64,000 bases of DNA, from NCBI RefSeq assembly GCF_026213295.1, contig NC_079423.1, positions 18,703,007 through 18,767,006 on the forward strand, read 5' to 3'. The position numbers were made by a program, and so were the translations under genes. The notes under the pieces are model-generated. The model was given only the letters and a program-made list of their open reading frames with translations. It ran no database searches and was not told the DNA's origin. Within the stretch, counting starts at the first letter, position 1. Every line of letters starts with the position of its first letter. Shown piece after piece: positions 24,992 through 37,395 of this stretch. The stretch comes from Gadus chalcogrammus. Its lineage: Eukaryota; Chordata; Actinopteri; Gadiformes; Gadidae.

Positions 24992-25999
24992 TTATTCTTA
25001 CCCCCCTAAAAGTGGGACCACAGCCCAAACCGTAAATGGTGCCGACACGCGAATTGCATGACTAGATCCAGATCTGTTCGGACTAAGCAGACGACAAAAT
25101 CCAGACGCGCCGGTCACTAGGTGGCGCTATACCAAGGAATACGCGTTTGGGGCTATAACTCCCACACCGAACCTCCCACAGTCAAAAACTTGTACCCACA
25201 TATTCACTGGAGTCTGCTGCATCTTTTGGCCTAGGCCACGCCCATTTGCGTCTATGAATATTTTTCGCTAAATCGCGAAAACCGCAAAAATGTTTTTTCG
25301 CTACTCCTCCCACAATTCTCGACCAATCAACACCAAACTTTGCACACAGCATCTTCAGACGCACACGCAAAGGAATCATCAACAGCTTTTTGATCCGACC
25401 TTCGACGACGAAACGGTAGCGTTTTGAATATTTATTTATTGGCTACGTTTTACGTCGAAACGCAAAAATTCAAAGAATACCAAAATTAGACATCGGATCA
25501 AGTCCAAATTTTAGACACATGTCGGTGCTACCCTTAATGGCGTTCATTAAAAAATTCGGAATATTTCGCCATTAGGGGGCGCAATAAACGAGGAAATTGT
25601 ATATTTTCTAATTGGCCAAAGGAATGTTCTTCAAACTATAAGGGAACCATCAAGGGGCAAACCCGAGTCTATATAAAAAATATGGCCAAGAATTAATAAT
25701 GTAGGCGGGAGTTATTTGGCAAAGGAAAATTGTCTTTGGAAAATTTCGCCAACAGGGCGGCGCCAAAAAACGACGAAATAATATATCTCCTATTTGGCCA
25801 ATGGAATGTTCTGAAAACACGTTTTGGGCTATAACTCCCACACCGAAGCTCCCACAGTCAAAAACGTTATATGCACAGATTCACTGGAGTCAGTTGCATC
25901 TTTTGGCATACGCCGTTTCTCAAATTCCAACACATGCTTCGCGTTGTGCCGGCGAAATGCACACTTCTTGGACCCCTGCATAACTGCTTGCAGTTCTAG
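24992..25999 (+). repeat. Array unit, type B (1,008 bp)
   Basis: A standard B unit without hairpin repeats. The tail contains a CAAATTCCAACACATGC variant near 25921 that is shared with the unit ending near 28250. Confidence 0.85.
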
Positions 26000-27085
26000 T
26001 TAGGGGTCCAAGCCAACAGGTTGGATCCCTATTGTTTTTGTAGGGATTTTTCTTATTATTATTATTATTATTATTATTATACTTCCTACCAAGAAAGTGG
26101 GAATACAGCCCATACCGTAAATGTTGCACACACGCCAATTGCATGACTAGATCCAGGTCAGTGAAGACTATGCAGACGACAAAATCCAGACACGCCGGCC
26201 ACTAGGTGGCGCTATACCAAGGGAAAATGCGTTTGGGGCTATAACTCCCACAACGAACCTCCCACAGTCAAAAACTTGTACCCACATATTCACTGGAGTC
26301 TGCTGCATCTTTTGGCCTAGGCCACGCCCATTTGCGTCTATGAATATTTTTCGCTAAATCGCGAAAACCTTAAAACTGTTTTTTCCCTACTCCTCCCACA
26401 TTTCTTGACCAATCGACACCAAACTTTGCACACGACATCTTCAGACGCACACGCAAAGAAATCTTAGACAGTTTTTTGATCCGACCTTCGACGACGAAAC
26501 GGTAGAGTTTTGAATATTGGTATATTAGCTAAATTAGACGTGGAAAATCAAAAATCCAGAAAAATCCAAAAGTAGACATCGGAACGAGTCCAAATTTTAC
26601 AGACATGTTGGTGCTAACCTTAATGTCGTTCAATAAAATTTTCGGAATATTTCGCCATTAGGGGGCGCAATAAACGAGGAAATTGTATATCTTCTTATTG
26701 GCCAAAGGAATGTTCTTCAAACTCAAAGGAAACCATCAAGGGGCAAACCCGAGTCTATATAAAAAATATGGCCAAGAATTATTAGTGTGGGCGGGAGTTA
26801 TTTGGCAAAGGAAAATTGTCTTTGGAAAATTTCGCCACAAGGGGTCGCAAATAAACGACGAAATAATATATCTCCTAACTGGCCAATGGAATGTTCTGAA
26901 AACGCGTTTTGGGCTATAACTCCCACACCGAAGCTCCCACAGTCAAAACCTTTATATCCACAGATTCACTGGAGTCAGCTGCATCTTTTGGCATACGCTG
27001 TTTCTCAATTTTTGAACACATGCTTCGCGTTGTGCCGGCGAAATGCACACTTCTTGGACCCCTGCATAACTGCTTGCAGTTCTAG
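26000..27085 (+). repeat. Array unit, type B, third copy of 13354-14438
   Basis: This matches 13354-14438 and 18055-19139 (offset 12,647 from the first), from the hairpin repeat through the CTAG end. The same tract therefore exists three times in the window and ends at the same terminus each time. Confidence 0.88.
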
Positions 27086-29181
27086 TTATTATTCTTCCCG
27101 CCATAGAAGTGGGCCCACAGCCCAAACCGTAAATGGTGCCGACACGCCAATTGCATGACTTGATCCAGGTCCGGCACCGCTACTCAGATAACCAAATCCA
27201 GACACGCCGGTCACTAGGTGGCGCTATACCAAGGACAGACGCGTTTGGGGCTATAACTCCCACAGCGAACCTCCCACATTCAAAACCTTATACGCACAGA
27301 TTCACTGGAGTCTGCTGCATCTTTTGGCCTAGGCCACGCCCATTTGCGTCAATGAATATTTTTCGCTAAATCGCGAAAACTGCTAAACTGTTTTTTCGCT
27401 ACTCCTCCCACATTTCTTGACCAATCAACACCAAACTTTGCACACGACATCTTCAGACGCACACGCAAAGGAATCATCAACAGTTTTTTGATCCGACCTT
27501 CGACGACGAAACGGTAGCGTTTGGAATATTGGTTTATTAGCTAAATTAGACGTGGAAAATCTAAAATCCCAAAAAATCAAAAATAGACATCGGATCGAGT
27601 CCAAATTTTAGACACATGTCGGAGCTACCCTCATCTTCAGACGCACACGCAAAGGAATCATCAACAGTTTTTTGATCCGACCTTCGACGACGAAACGGTA
27701 GCGTTTGGAATATTGGTTTATTAGCTAAATTAGACGTGGAAAATCAAAAATCCCAAAAAATCAAAAATAGACATCGGATCGAGTCCAAATTTTAGACACA
27801 TGTCGGAGCTACCCTTAATGGCGTTCAATAAAAAATTCGGAAGATTTCGCCATTAGGGGGCGCAATAAACGAGGAAATTGTATATCTTCTAATTGGCCCA
27901 AGGAATGTTCTTCAAACTGTAAGGGAACCATCAAGGGGCAAACCCGAGTCTATATAAAAAATATGGCCAAGAATTATTAATGTGGGCGGGAGTTTTTGGC
28001 AAAGGAAGATTGTCTTTGGAAAATTTCGCCACAAGGGGGCGCAAATAAACGACAAAATAATATATCTCCTAACTGGCCAATGGAATGTTCTGAAAACACG
28101 TTTTGGGCTATAACTCCCACACCGAAGCTCCCACAGTCAAAAACGTTATATGCACAGATTCACTGGAGTCAGTTGCATCTTTTGGCATACGCCGTTTCTC
28201 AAATTCCAACACATGCTTCGCGTTGTGCCGGCGAAATGCACACTTCTTGTTATTAGGGGTCCAAGCCAACAGGTTGGATCCCTATTGTTTTTGTAAGGAT
28301 TTTTATTATTAGGGGTCCAAGCCAACAGGTTGGATCCCTATTGTTTTTGTAAGGATTATTATTATTATTATTTCGTACGCCTTAGAAGTGGTACCACAGC
28401 CCAAACCGTAAATGGTGCACACGCGCCAATTGCATGGCTAGATCCAGAATCGGCACCGCTACTCAGATAACAAAATCCAGACACGCCGGCCACTAGGTGG
28501 CGCTATACCAACGAATACGCGTTTGGGGCTATAACTCCCACACCGAACCTCCCAGAGTCCAAAAACTTGTACACACAGATGCACTGGAGTCTGCTGCATC
28601 TTTTGGCCTAGGCCACGCCCATTTGCGTCAATGAATATTTTTCGCTAAATCGCGAAAACCGCAGAACTGTTTTTTCGCTACTCCTCCCACATTTCTTGAC
28701 CAATCAACACCAAACTTTGCACACGACATCGTCAGACGCACAAGCAAAGAATTCATCAACAGTTTTTTGATCCGACCTTCGACAACGAAACGGTAGAGTT
28801 TTGAATATTTGTTTATTAGCTAAATTAGACGTGGAAAATTAAAAATCCAAAAAAATCCAAAATTAGACATCGGATCGAGTCCAAATTCTAGAAACATGTT
28901 GGTGCTAACCTTAATGATGTTCGATAAAAATGTCGGACAATTTCGCCTTTAGGGGGCGCAATAAACGAGGAAATTGTATATCTTCTACAAAATTTCGCCG
29001 CGAAAACGCCACACTGACTCCTCGCTACTCCTACCACAGTCAAATCCTTTGTATCCACAGGTTCAGGGTAGGGTTTTGAACACATGCTTTGCGTCGTGCC
29101 GGCGAAATGCACATTTCTTGTCGCGTTGTGCCGGCGAAATGCACACTTCTTGGACCCCTGCATAACTGCTTGCAGTTCTAG
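27086..29181 (+). repeat. Array block B-A with a 184-bp internal tandem duplication
   Basis: A 184-bp stretch starting CATCTTCAGACGCACACGC at 27448 is repeated directly at 27632. The B unit ends early near 28250 (CTTCTTG/TT) and is followed by two hairpin repeats (28253, 28309) and an A unit with a perfect CTCF-like junction at 28490. Confidence 0.85.
27448..27815 (+). repeat. 184-bp tandem duplication inside one array unit
   Basis: The stretch from CATCTTCAGACGCACACGC to GGAGCTACCCT is present twice in direct succession, at 27448 and 27632. One substitution is visible (CTAAAATCCC versus CAAAAATCCC). It is the only such micro-duplication seen in the array. Confidence 0.9.
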
Positions 29182-30241
29182 TTAGGGGTCCAAGCCAACA
29201 GGTTGGATCCCTATTGTTTTTGTAAGGATTTTTATTCTTACCCCCCTAAAAGTGGGACCACAGCCCAAACCGTAAATGGTGCCGACACGCGAATTGCATG
29301 ACTAGATCCAGATCTGTTCGGACTAAGCAGACGACAAAATCCAGACGCGCCGGTCACTAGGTGGCGCTATACCAAGGAATACGCGTTTGGGGCTATAACT
29401 CCCACACCGAACCTCCCACAGTCAAAAACTTGTACCCACATATTCACTGGAGTCTGCTGCATCTTTTGGCCTAGGCCACGCCCATTTGCGTCTATGAATA
29501 TTTTTCGCTAAATCGCGAAAACCGCAAAACTGTTTTTTCGCTACTCCTCCCACAATTCTCGACCAATCAACACCAAACTTTGCACACGACATCTTCAGAC
29601 GCACACGCAAAGGAATCATATACAGTTTTTTGATCCGACCTTCGACGACGAAACGGTAGCGTTTTGAATATTTATTTATTGGCTACGTTTTACGTCGAAA
29701 CGCAAAAATTCAAAGAATACCAAAATTAGACATCGGATCAAGTCCAAATTTTAGACACATGTCGGTGCTACCCTTAATGGCGTTCATTAAAAAATTCGGA
29801 ATATTTCGCCATTAGGGGGCGCAATAAACGAGGAAATTGTATATCTTCTAATTGGCCTGAGGAATGTTCTTCAAACTCGAGGGAAAACATCAAGGGGCAA
29901 TCCCGAGTCTATCTAGGAAATATGGCCAAGAATTATTAATGTGGGCGGGAGTTATTTGGAAAAGGAAAATTGTCTTCGTAAAATTTCGCCAACAGGGCGG
30001 CGCCAAAAAACGACAACATTATCTATCTCCCATTTGGCCAATGGAATGTTCTGAAAACGCGTTTTAGGCTATAACTCCCACACCGAAGCTCCCACAGTCA
30101 AAACCTTTATATCCACAGATTCACTGGAGTCAGTTGCATCTTTTGGCATAGGCCAAGCCAATTTGTTTTGAACACATGCTTCGCGTTGTGCCGGCGAAAT
30201 GCACACTTCTTGGACCCCTGTATAACTGCTTGCAGTTCTAG
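29182..30241 (+). repeat. Array unit, type B with one hairpin repeat
   Basis: A diverged B unit: GGCCTGAGGAATG at about 29856 and CTATCTAGGAAATATGG in place of the usual TATATAAAAAATATGG. The terminal hairpin has CTGTATAAC instead of CTGCATAAC. Confidence 0.84.
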
Positions 30242-32002
30242 TTCCTATTATTCTTACCTCCCTAAAAGTGGTACCACAGCCCAAACCGTAAATGGTGCCG
30301 ACACGCGAATTGCATGACTAGATCCAGATCTGTTCGCACTAAGCAGACGACAAAATCCAGACACGCCGGCCACTAGGTGGCGCTATACTAACAAATACGC
30401 GTTTGGGGCTATAACTCCCACACCGAACCTCCCACAGTCAAAAACTTGTACCCACATATTCACTGGAGTCTGCTGCATCTTTTGGCCTAGGCCACGCCCA
30501 TTTGCGTCTATGAATATTTTTCGCTAAATCGCGAAAACCGCAAAACTGTTTTTTCCCTACTCCTCCCACATTTCTTGACCAATCAACACCAAACTTTGCA
30601 CACGACATCTTCAGACGCACACGCAAAGGAATCATCAACAGTTTTTTGATCCGACCTTCGACGACGAAACGGTAGTGTTTTGAATATTGGTATATTAGCT
30701 AAATTAGACGTGGAAAATCAAAAATCCAGAAAAATCCAAAATTAGACATCGGATCGAGTCCAAATTTTACAGACATGTTGGTTCTAACCTTAATGTCGTT
30801 CGATAAAAATTTCGGAAAATTTCGCCGTTAGGGGGCGCCATAAAGAAGGAAATTGTATATCTTCTAAAAAAAATTGCCGCGAACTGACTTCTCGCTACTC
30901 CTACCACAGTCAAATCCTTTGTATCCACAGGTTCAGGGTAGCGTTTTGAACACATGCTTTGCGTTGTGCCGGCGAAACGCACATTTCTTGTCGCGTTGTG
31001 CCGGCGAAATGCACATTTCTTGTTAGGGGTCCAAGCCAACAGGTTGGATCCCTATTGTTTTTGTAAGGATTTTTTTTATTAGGGGTCCAAGCCAACAGGT
31101 TGGATCCCTATTGTTTTTTTATTAGGGGTCCAAGCCAACAGGTTGGATCCCTATTGTTTTTGTAAGGATTTTTTTTATTATTATTATTATACTACCTCCC
31201 CGTGAAAGTGGAACCACAGCCCAAACCGTAAATGGTGCACACGCGCCAATTACATGACTAGAACCAGTACCGGCACCGCTACTCAGATAACCAAATCCAG
31301 ACATGTCGGCCACTAGGTGGCGCTATACCAAGGAGAAACACGTTTGGGGCTATAACTCCCACACCGAACCTCCCAGAGTCCAAAAACTTGTACACACAGA
31401 TGCACTGGAGTCTGCTGCATCTTTTGGCCTAGGCCACGCCCATTTGCGTCTATGAATATTTTTCGCTAAATCGCGAAAACCGCAAAACTGTTTTTTCCCT
31501 ACTCCTCCCACATTTCTTGACCAATCAACACCAAACTTTGCACACGACATCTTCAGACGGACACGCAAAGGAATCATCAACAGTTTTTTGATCCGACCTT
31601 CGACGACGAAACGGTAGCGTTTTGAATATTGGTATATTAGCTAAATTAGACGTGGAAAATTAAAAATCCAAAGAAATTCAAAATTAGACATCGGCTCGAG
31701 TCCAAATTCTACACACATGTTGGTGCTAACCTTAATGACGTTCGAGAAAAATTTCGGACAATTTCGCCGTTAGGGGGCGCAATAAACGAGGAAATTGTAT
31801 ATCTTCTACAAAATTTCGCCGCGAAAACGCTACACTGACTTCTCGCTACTCCAACCACAGTCAAATCCTTTGTATCCACAGGTTCAGGGTAGCGTTTTGA
31901 ACACATGCTTCGCGTTGTGCCGGCGAAACGCACATTTCTTGTCGGGTTGTGCCGGCGAAATGCACACTTCTTGGACCCCTGCATAACTGCTTGCAGTTCT
32001 AG
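30242..32002 (+). repeat. Array block A-A with three hairpin repeats in the middle
   Basis: The first A unit ends early near 31021. Three hairpin repeats follow (31022, 31079, 31122), the second truncated after TATTGTTTTT. The two junctions, at 30370 and 31310, are both perfect CTCF-core matches. Confidence 0.85.
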
Positions 32003-32818
32003 TTATTATTATTCCCCCCTAGAAGTGGGTCCACAGCCCAAACCGTAAATGGTGCCGACACGCCAATTGCATGACTAGATCCAGGGCCCTGAGTTCTAAG
32101 CAGACGACAAAATCCAGACACGCCGGCCACTAGGTGGCGCTATACCAAGGAAAGACGCGTTTGGGGCTATAACTCCCACACCGAACCTCCCACATTCAAA
32201 ACCTCGTACACACAGATTCACTGGAGTCTGCTGCATCTTTTGGCATAGGCCACGCCCATTTGCGTCGATAATTTTTTTTCGCAAAATCGCGAAAACCGCA
32301 AAACTGTTTTTTCGCTACTCCTCCCACATTTCTTGACCAATCGACACAAAACTTTGCACACGACATCTTCAGACGCACACGCAAAGGAATCATATACAGT
32401 TTTTTGATCCGACCTTCGACGACGAAACGATAGCATTTTGAATATTGGTATATTAGCTAAATTAGACGTGGAAAATCAAAAATACAAAAAAATCCAAAAT
32501 TAGACATCGGATCGAGTCCAAATTCTACACACATGTTGGTGCTAACCTTAATGACGTTCGATAAAAAATTCGGAAAATTCCGCCATTAGGGGGCGCAATA
32601 AACGAGGAAATTGTATATCTTCTACAAAATGTCGCCGCAAAAACGCTACACTGACTTCTCGCTACTCCTACCACAGTCAAATCCTTTGTATCCACAGGTT
32701 CAGGGTAGCGTTTTCAACACATGCTTCGCGATGTGCCGGCGAAATGCACATTTCTTGTCGCGTTGTGCCGGCGAAATGCACACTTCTTGGACCCCTGCAT
32801 AACTGCTTGCAGTTCTAG
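32003..32818 (+). repeat. Array unit, type A (816 bp)
   Basis: A canonical A unit with no hairpin repeats and a perfect CTCF-like junction at 32127. The distance to the next junction is exactly 817 bp, the modal A spacing. Confidence 0.86.
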
Positions 32819-33833
32819 TTATTATTCTTACCTCCCTAAAAGTGGGACCACAGCCCAAACCGTAAATGGTGCCGACACGCGAATTGCATGACTAGATCCA
32901 GATCTCTTCGGACTACGCAGACGACAAAATCCAGACACGCTGAACACTAGGTGGCGCTATACCAAGGGAAAACGCGTTTGGGGCTATAACTCCCACACCG
33001 AACCTCCCACAGTCAAAAACTTGTACCCACATATCCACTGGAGTCTGCTGCATCTTTTGGCATAGGCCACGCCCATTTGCGTCCATAATTTTTTTTCGCA
33101 AAATCGCGAAAACCGTAAAACTGTTTTTTCGCTACTCCTCCCACATTTCTTGACCAATCAACACCAAACTTTGCACACGACATCTTCAGACAGACACGCA
33201 AAGAAATTTTTGAACACTTTTTTGATTTGCCCTTTGACGACGAAACGGTAGCGTTTTGAATATCTGTTTATTAGCTACGTTTTACGTCGAAACGCAAAAA
33301 AATTAAAAAATACCAAAATTAAACATCGGATCAAGTCCACATTTTTGACACATGTCGATGCTACCCCTACTGGCGTTCAGTAAAATAATCGGAATATTTC
33401 GCCATAAGGGGGCGCAATAAACGAGGAAATTGTATATCTTCTAATTGGCCAAAGGAATGTTCTTCAAACTATAAGGGAACCATCAAGGGGCAAACCCGAG
33501 TCTATATAAAAAATATGGCCAAGAATTATTAATGTGGGCGGGAGTTATTTGGCAAAGGAAAATTGTCTTTGGAAAATTTCGCCACAAGGGGTCGCAAAAA
33601 AACGACGAAATAATATATCTCCTAACTGGCCAATGGAATGTTCTCAAAATGCGTTTTGGGCTATAACTCCCACAACGAACCTCCCACAGTCAAAACCTTT
33701 ATATCCACAGATTCACTGGAGTCAGTTGCATCTTTTGGCATAGGCCAAGCCCATTTGTTTTGAACACATACTCCGCGTTGTGCCGGCGAAATGCACACTT
33801 CTTGGACCCCTGCATAACTGCTTGCAGTTCTAG
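32819..33833 (+). repeat. Array unit, type B (1,015 bp)
   Basis: A standard-length B unit. Its junction reads AACACTAGG at 32944, the most degraded first half of the CTCF-like core in the array. The second site reads CCATAAGGGGGCGC. Confidence 0.85.
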
Positions 33834-35583
33834 TTAGGGGTCCAAGCCAACAGGTTGGATCCCTATTGTTTTTGTAAGGATTATTATTATTATTATTATT
33901 ATTTCGTACGCCTTAGAAGTGGTACCACAGCCCAAACCGTAAATGGTGCACACGCGCCAATTGCATGACTAGATCCAGAATCGGCACCGCTACTCAGATA
34001 ACAAAATCCAGACACGCCGGTCCCTAGGTGGCGCTATACCAAGGAATACGCGTTTGGGGCTATAACTTCCACACCGAACCTCCCAGAGTCCAAAAACTTG
34101 TACACACAGATGCACTGGAGTCTGCTGCATCTTTTGGCATAGGCCACGCCCATTTGCGTCTATGAATATTTTTCGCTAAATCGCGAAAACCGCAAAACTG
34201 TTTTATCGCTACTCCTCCCACATTTCTCGTTATTATTATTATTATTATTATTCCCCCCTAGAAGTGGGTCCACAGCCCAAACCGTAAATGGTGCCGACAC
34301 GCCAATTGCATGACTAGATCCAGGTCCCTGAGTTCTAGGTAGACGACAAAATCCAGACACGCCGGCCACTAGGTGGCGCTATACCAAGGAAAGACGCGTT
34401 TGGGGCTATAACTCCCACACCGAACCTCCCACATTCAAAACCTTGGACACACAGATTCACTGGAGTCTGCTGCATCTTTTGGCATAGGCCACGCCCATTT
34501 GCGTCTATAATTTTTTTTCGCAAAATCGCGAAAACCGCAAAACTGTTTTTTCCCTACTCCTCCCACATTTCTTGACCAATCGACACCAAACTTTGCACAC
34601 GACATCTTCAGACGCACACGCAAAGAAATCATATATACTTTTTTGATCCGACCTTCGACGACGAAACGGTAGCGTTTTGAATATTGGTTTATTAGCTACG
34701 TTTCACGTCGAAACGCAAAAATTAAAAAAATACGAAAATTAGACATCGGATTGAGTCCAAATTTTAGACACATGTCGGTGCTAACCTTAATGGCGTTCGA
34801 ATAAAAATTCGGGAAATTACGCCCTAAGGGGGCGCAATAAACGAGGAAATTGTATATCTTCTAATTGGCCAGAGGAATGTTCTTCAAACTATAAGGGAAC
34901 CATCAAAGGGCAAACCCGAGTCTATATAAAAAATATGGCCAAGAATTATTAATGTGGGCGGGAGTTATTCGGCAAAGGAAAATTGTCTTTGGAAAATTTC
35001 GCCAACAGGGCGGCGCCAAAAAACGACGACATTGTCCATCTCCTATTTGGCCAATGGAATGTTCTGAGAACGCGTTTTGGGCTATAACTCCCACACCGAA
35101 GCTCCCACAGTCAAAAACGTTATACGCACAGATTCACTGGAGTCAGCTGCATCTTTTGGCATAGGCCAGGCCCATTTGCGTCAGTATTTTCTTTATGCAA
35201 AATCGCAAAAACAGCTAAACTGCCTTTTCGCTACTCCTCCCACATTTCTTGCCCAATTGACACCAAACTTTGCACACGACATCTTCAGACGCACACTACA
35301 AGAAATCAGCAAAACTATTTTGATCCGACCATCGTTGACGAAACGGTAGCGTTTTGAATATATGTTTTGCGTTGCAAATCAGTAAAAACTATTTTGATCC
35401 AACCGTCGACGACTAAACGGTAGCGGAAAATGCGTTTGGGGCCGAAACTCCCACACTGAACCTCTCACAGTCAAAACCTTTATATCCACAGGTTGTTCAC
35501 GGTAGCGTTTTGAATACTTGGTTCGCGTTGTGCCGGCGAAATGCACACTTCTTGGACCCCTGCATAACTGCTTGCAGTTCTAG
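33834..35583 (+). repeat. Array block: truncated unit plus long type B
   Basis: A hairpin repeat and a unit cut off at about 34230 (CATTTCTCG) join directly to an ATT run and the next unit leader, giving the shortest junction spacing (345 bp). The following long B unit carries the CAGTATTTTCTTTATGC tail. Confidence 0.85.
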
Positions 35584-36398
35584 TTATTCTTCCCGCCATA
35601 GAAGTGGGACTACAGCCCAAACCGTAAACGGTGCACACACGCCAATTGCATGACTAGATCCAGGTCCGGCACCGCTACTCAGATAACCAAATCCAGACAC
35701 GCCGGTCCCTAGGTGGCGCTATACCAAGGGAAAATGCGTTTGGGGCTATAACTCCCACACCGAACCTCCCAGAGTCCAAAAACGTGTACACACAGATGCA
35801 CTGGAGTCTGCTGCATCTTTTGGCCTAGGCCACGCCCATTTGCGTCTATGAATATTTTTCGCAAAATCGCGAAAACCGCAAAACTGTTTTTTCGCTACTC
35901 CTCCCACATTTCTTGACCAATCAACACCAAACTTTGCACACGACATCGTCAGACGCACAAGCAAAGAAATCATCAACAGTTTTTTGATCCGACCTTCGAC
36001 AACGAAACGGTAGAGTTTTGAATATTTGTTTATTAGCTAAATTAGACGTGGAAAATTAAAAATCCAAAAAAATCCAAAATTAGACATCGGATCGAGTCCA
36101 AATTCTACAAACATGTTGGTGCTAACCTTAATGATGTTCGATAAAAATGTCGGACAATTTCGCCGTTAGGGGGCGCAATAAACGAGGAAATTGTATATCT
36201 TCTACAAAATTTCGCCGCGAAAACGCCACACTGACTCCTCGCTACTCCTACCACAGTCAAATCCTTTGTATCCACAGGTTCAGGGTAGCGTTTTGAACAC
36301 ATGCTTCGCGTTGTGCCGGCGAAATGCACATTTCTTGTCGCGTTGTGCCGGCGAAATGCACACTTCTTGGACCCCTGCATAACTGCTTGCAGTTCTAG
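35584..36398 (+). repeat. Array unit, type A (815 bp)
   Basis: A canonical A unit with a TTCTTCCCGCC leader. It shares several private variants with the A unit ending at 29181 (for example GATGTTCGATAAAAATGTCGG), indicating sequence exchange between distant units. Confidence 0.86.
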
Positions 36399-37395
36399 TT
36401 AGGGGTCCAAGCCAACAGGTTGGATCCCTATTGTTTTTGTAAGGATTATTATTATTATACTTCCTACCAAGAAAGTGGTACTACAGCCCAAACCGTAAAT
36501 GGTGCACACACGCCAATTACATGACTAGATCCAGGTACGTGAAGACTATGCAGACGACAAAATCCAGACATGCCGGCCACTAGGTGGCGCTATACCAAGG
36601 AATACGCGTTTGGGGCTATAACTCCCACACCGAACCTCCCACAGTCAAAAACTTTTTTTCGCAAAATCGCGAAAACCGCAAAACTGTATTTTCGCTACTC
36701 CTCCCACATTTCTTGACCAATTGACACAAAACTTTGCACACGGCATCTTCAGACGCACACGCATAGAAATCCTCGGACACTTTTTTGATCCGACCTTCGA
36801 TAACGAAAGGGTAGCATTTTGAATATTTGTTTATTAGCTACGTTTTACGTCGAAACGCAAAAATTCAAAAAATACAAAAATTAGAGATCGGATCAAGTCC
36901 AAATTTTAGACACATGTCGGTGCTACCCTTAATGGCGTTCAATAAAGAATTCGGAATATTTCGCCATTAGGGGGCGCAATAAACGAGGAAATTGTATATC
37001 TTCTAATTGGCCAAAGGAATGTTCTTCAAACTCAATGGAAACCATCAAGGGGCAAACCCGAGTCTATATAGAAAATATGGCCAAGAATTATTAATGTGGG
37101 CGGGAGTTATTTGGCAAAGGAAAATCGTCTTTGGAAAATTTCGCCACAAGGGGTCGCAAATAAACGACGAAATAATATGTCTCCTAACTGGCCAATGGAA
37201 TGTTCTGAAAACGCGTTTTGGGCTATAACTCCCACAACGAACCTCCCACAGTCAAAACCTTTATATCCACAGATTCACTGGAGTCAGTTGCATCTTTTGG
37301 CATAGGCCAAGCCCATTTGTTTTGAACACATGCTTCGCGTTGTGCCGGCGAAATGCACATTTCTTGGACCCCTGCATAACTGCTTGCAGTTCTAG
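36399..37395 (+). repeat. Array unit, type B with internal deletion
   Basis: One hairpin repeat, then a B unit in which CAAAAAC near 36650 jumps straight to TTTTTTTCGCAAAATCG, losing about 110 bp of the GGAGTCTGCTGC segment. Total length stays near 1 kb because of the extra hairpin repeat. Confidence 0.84.
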
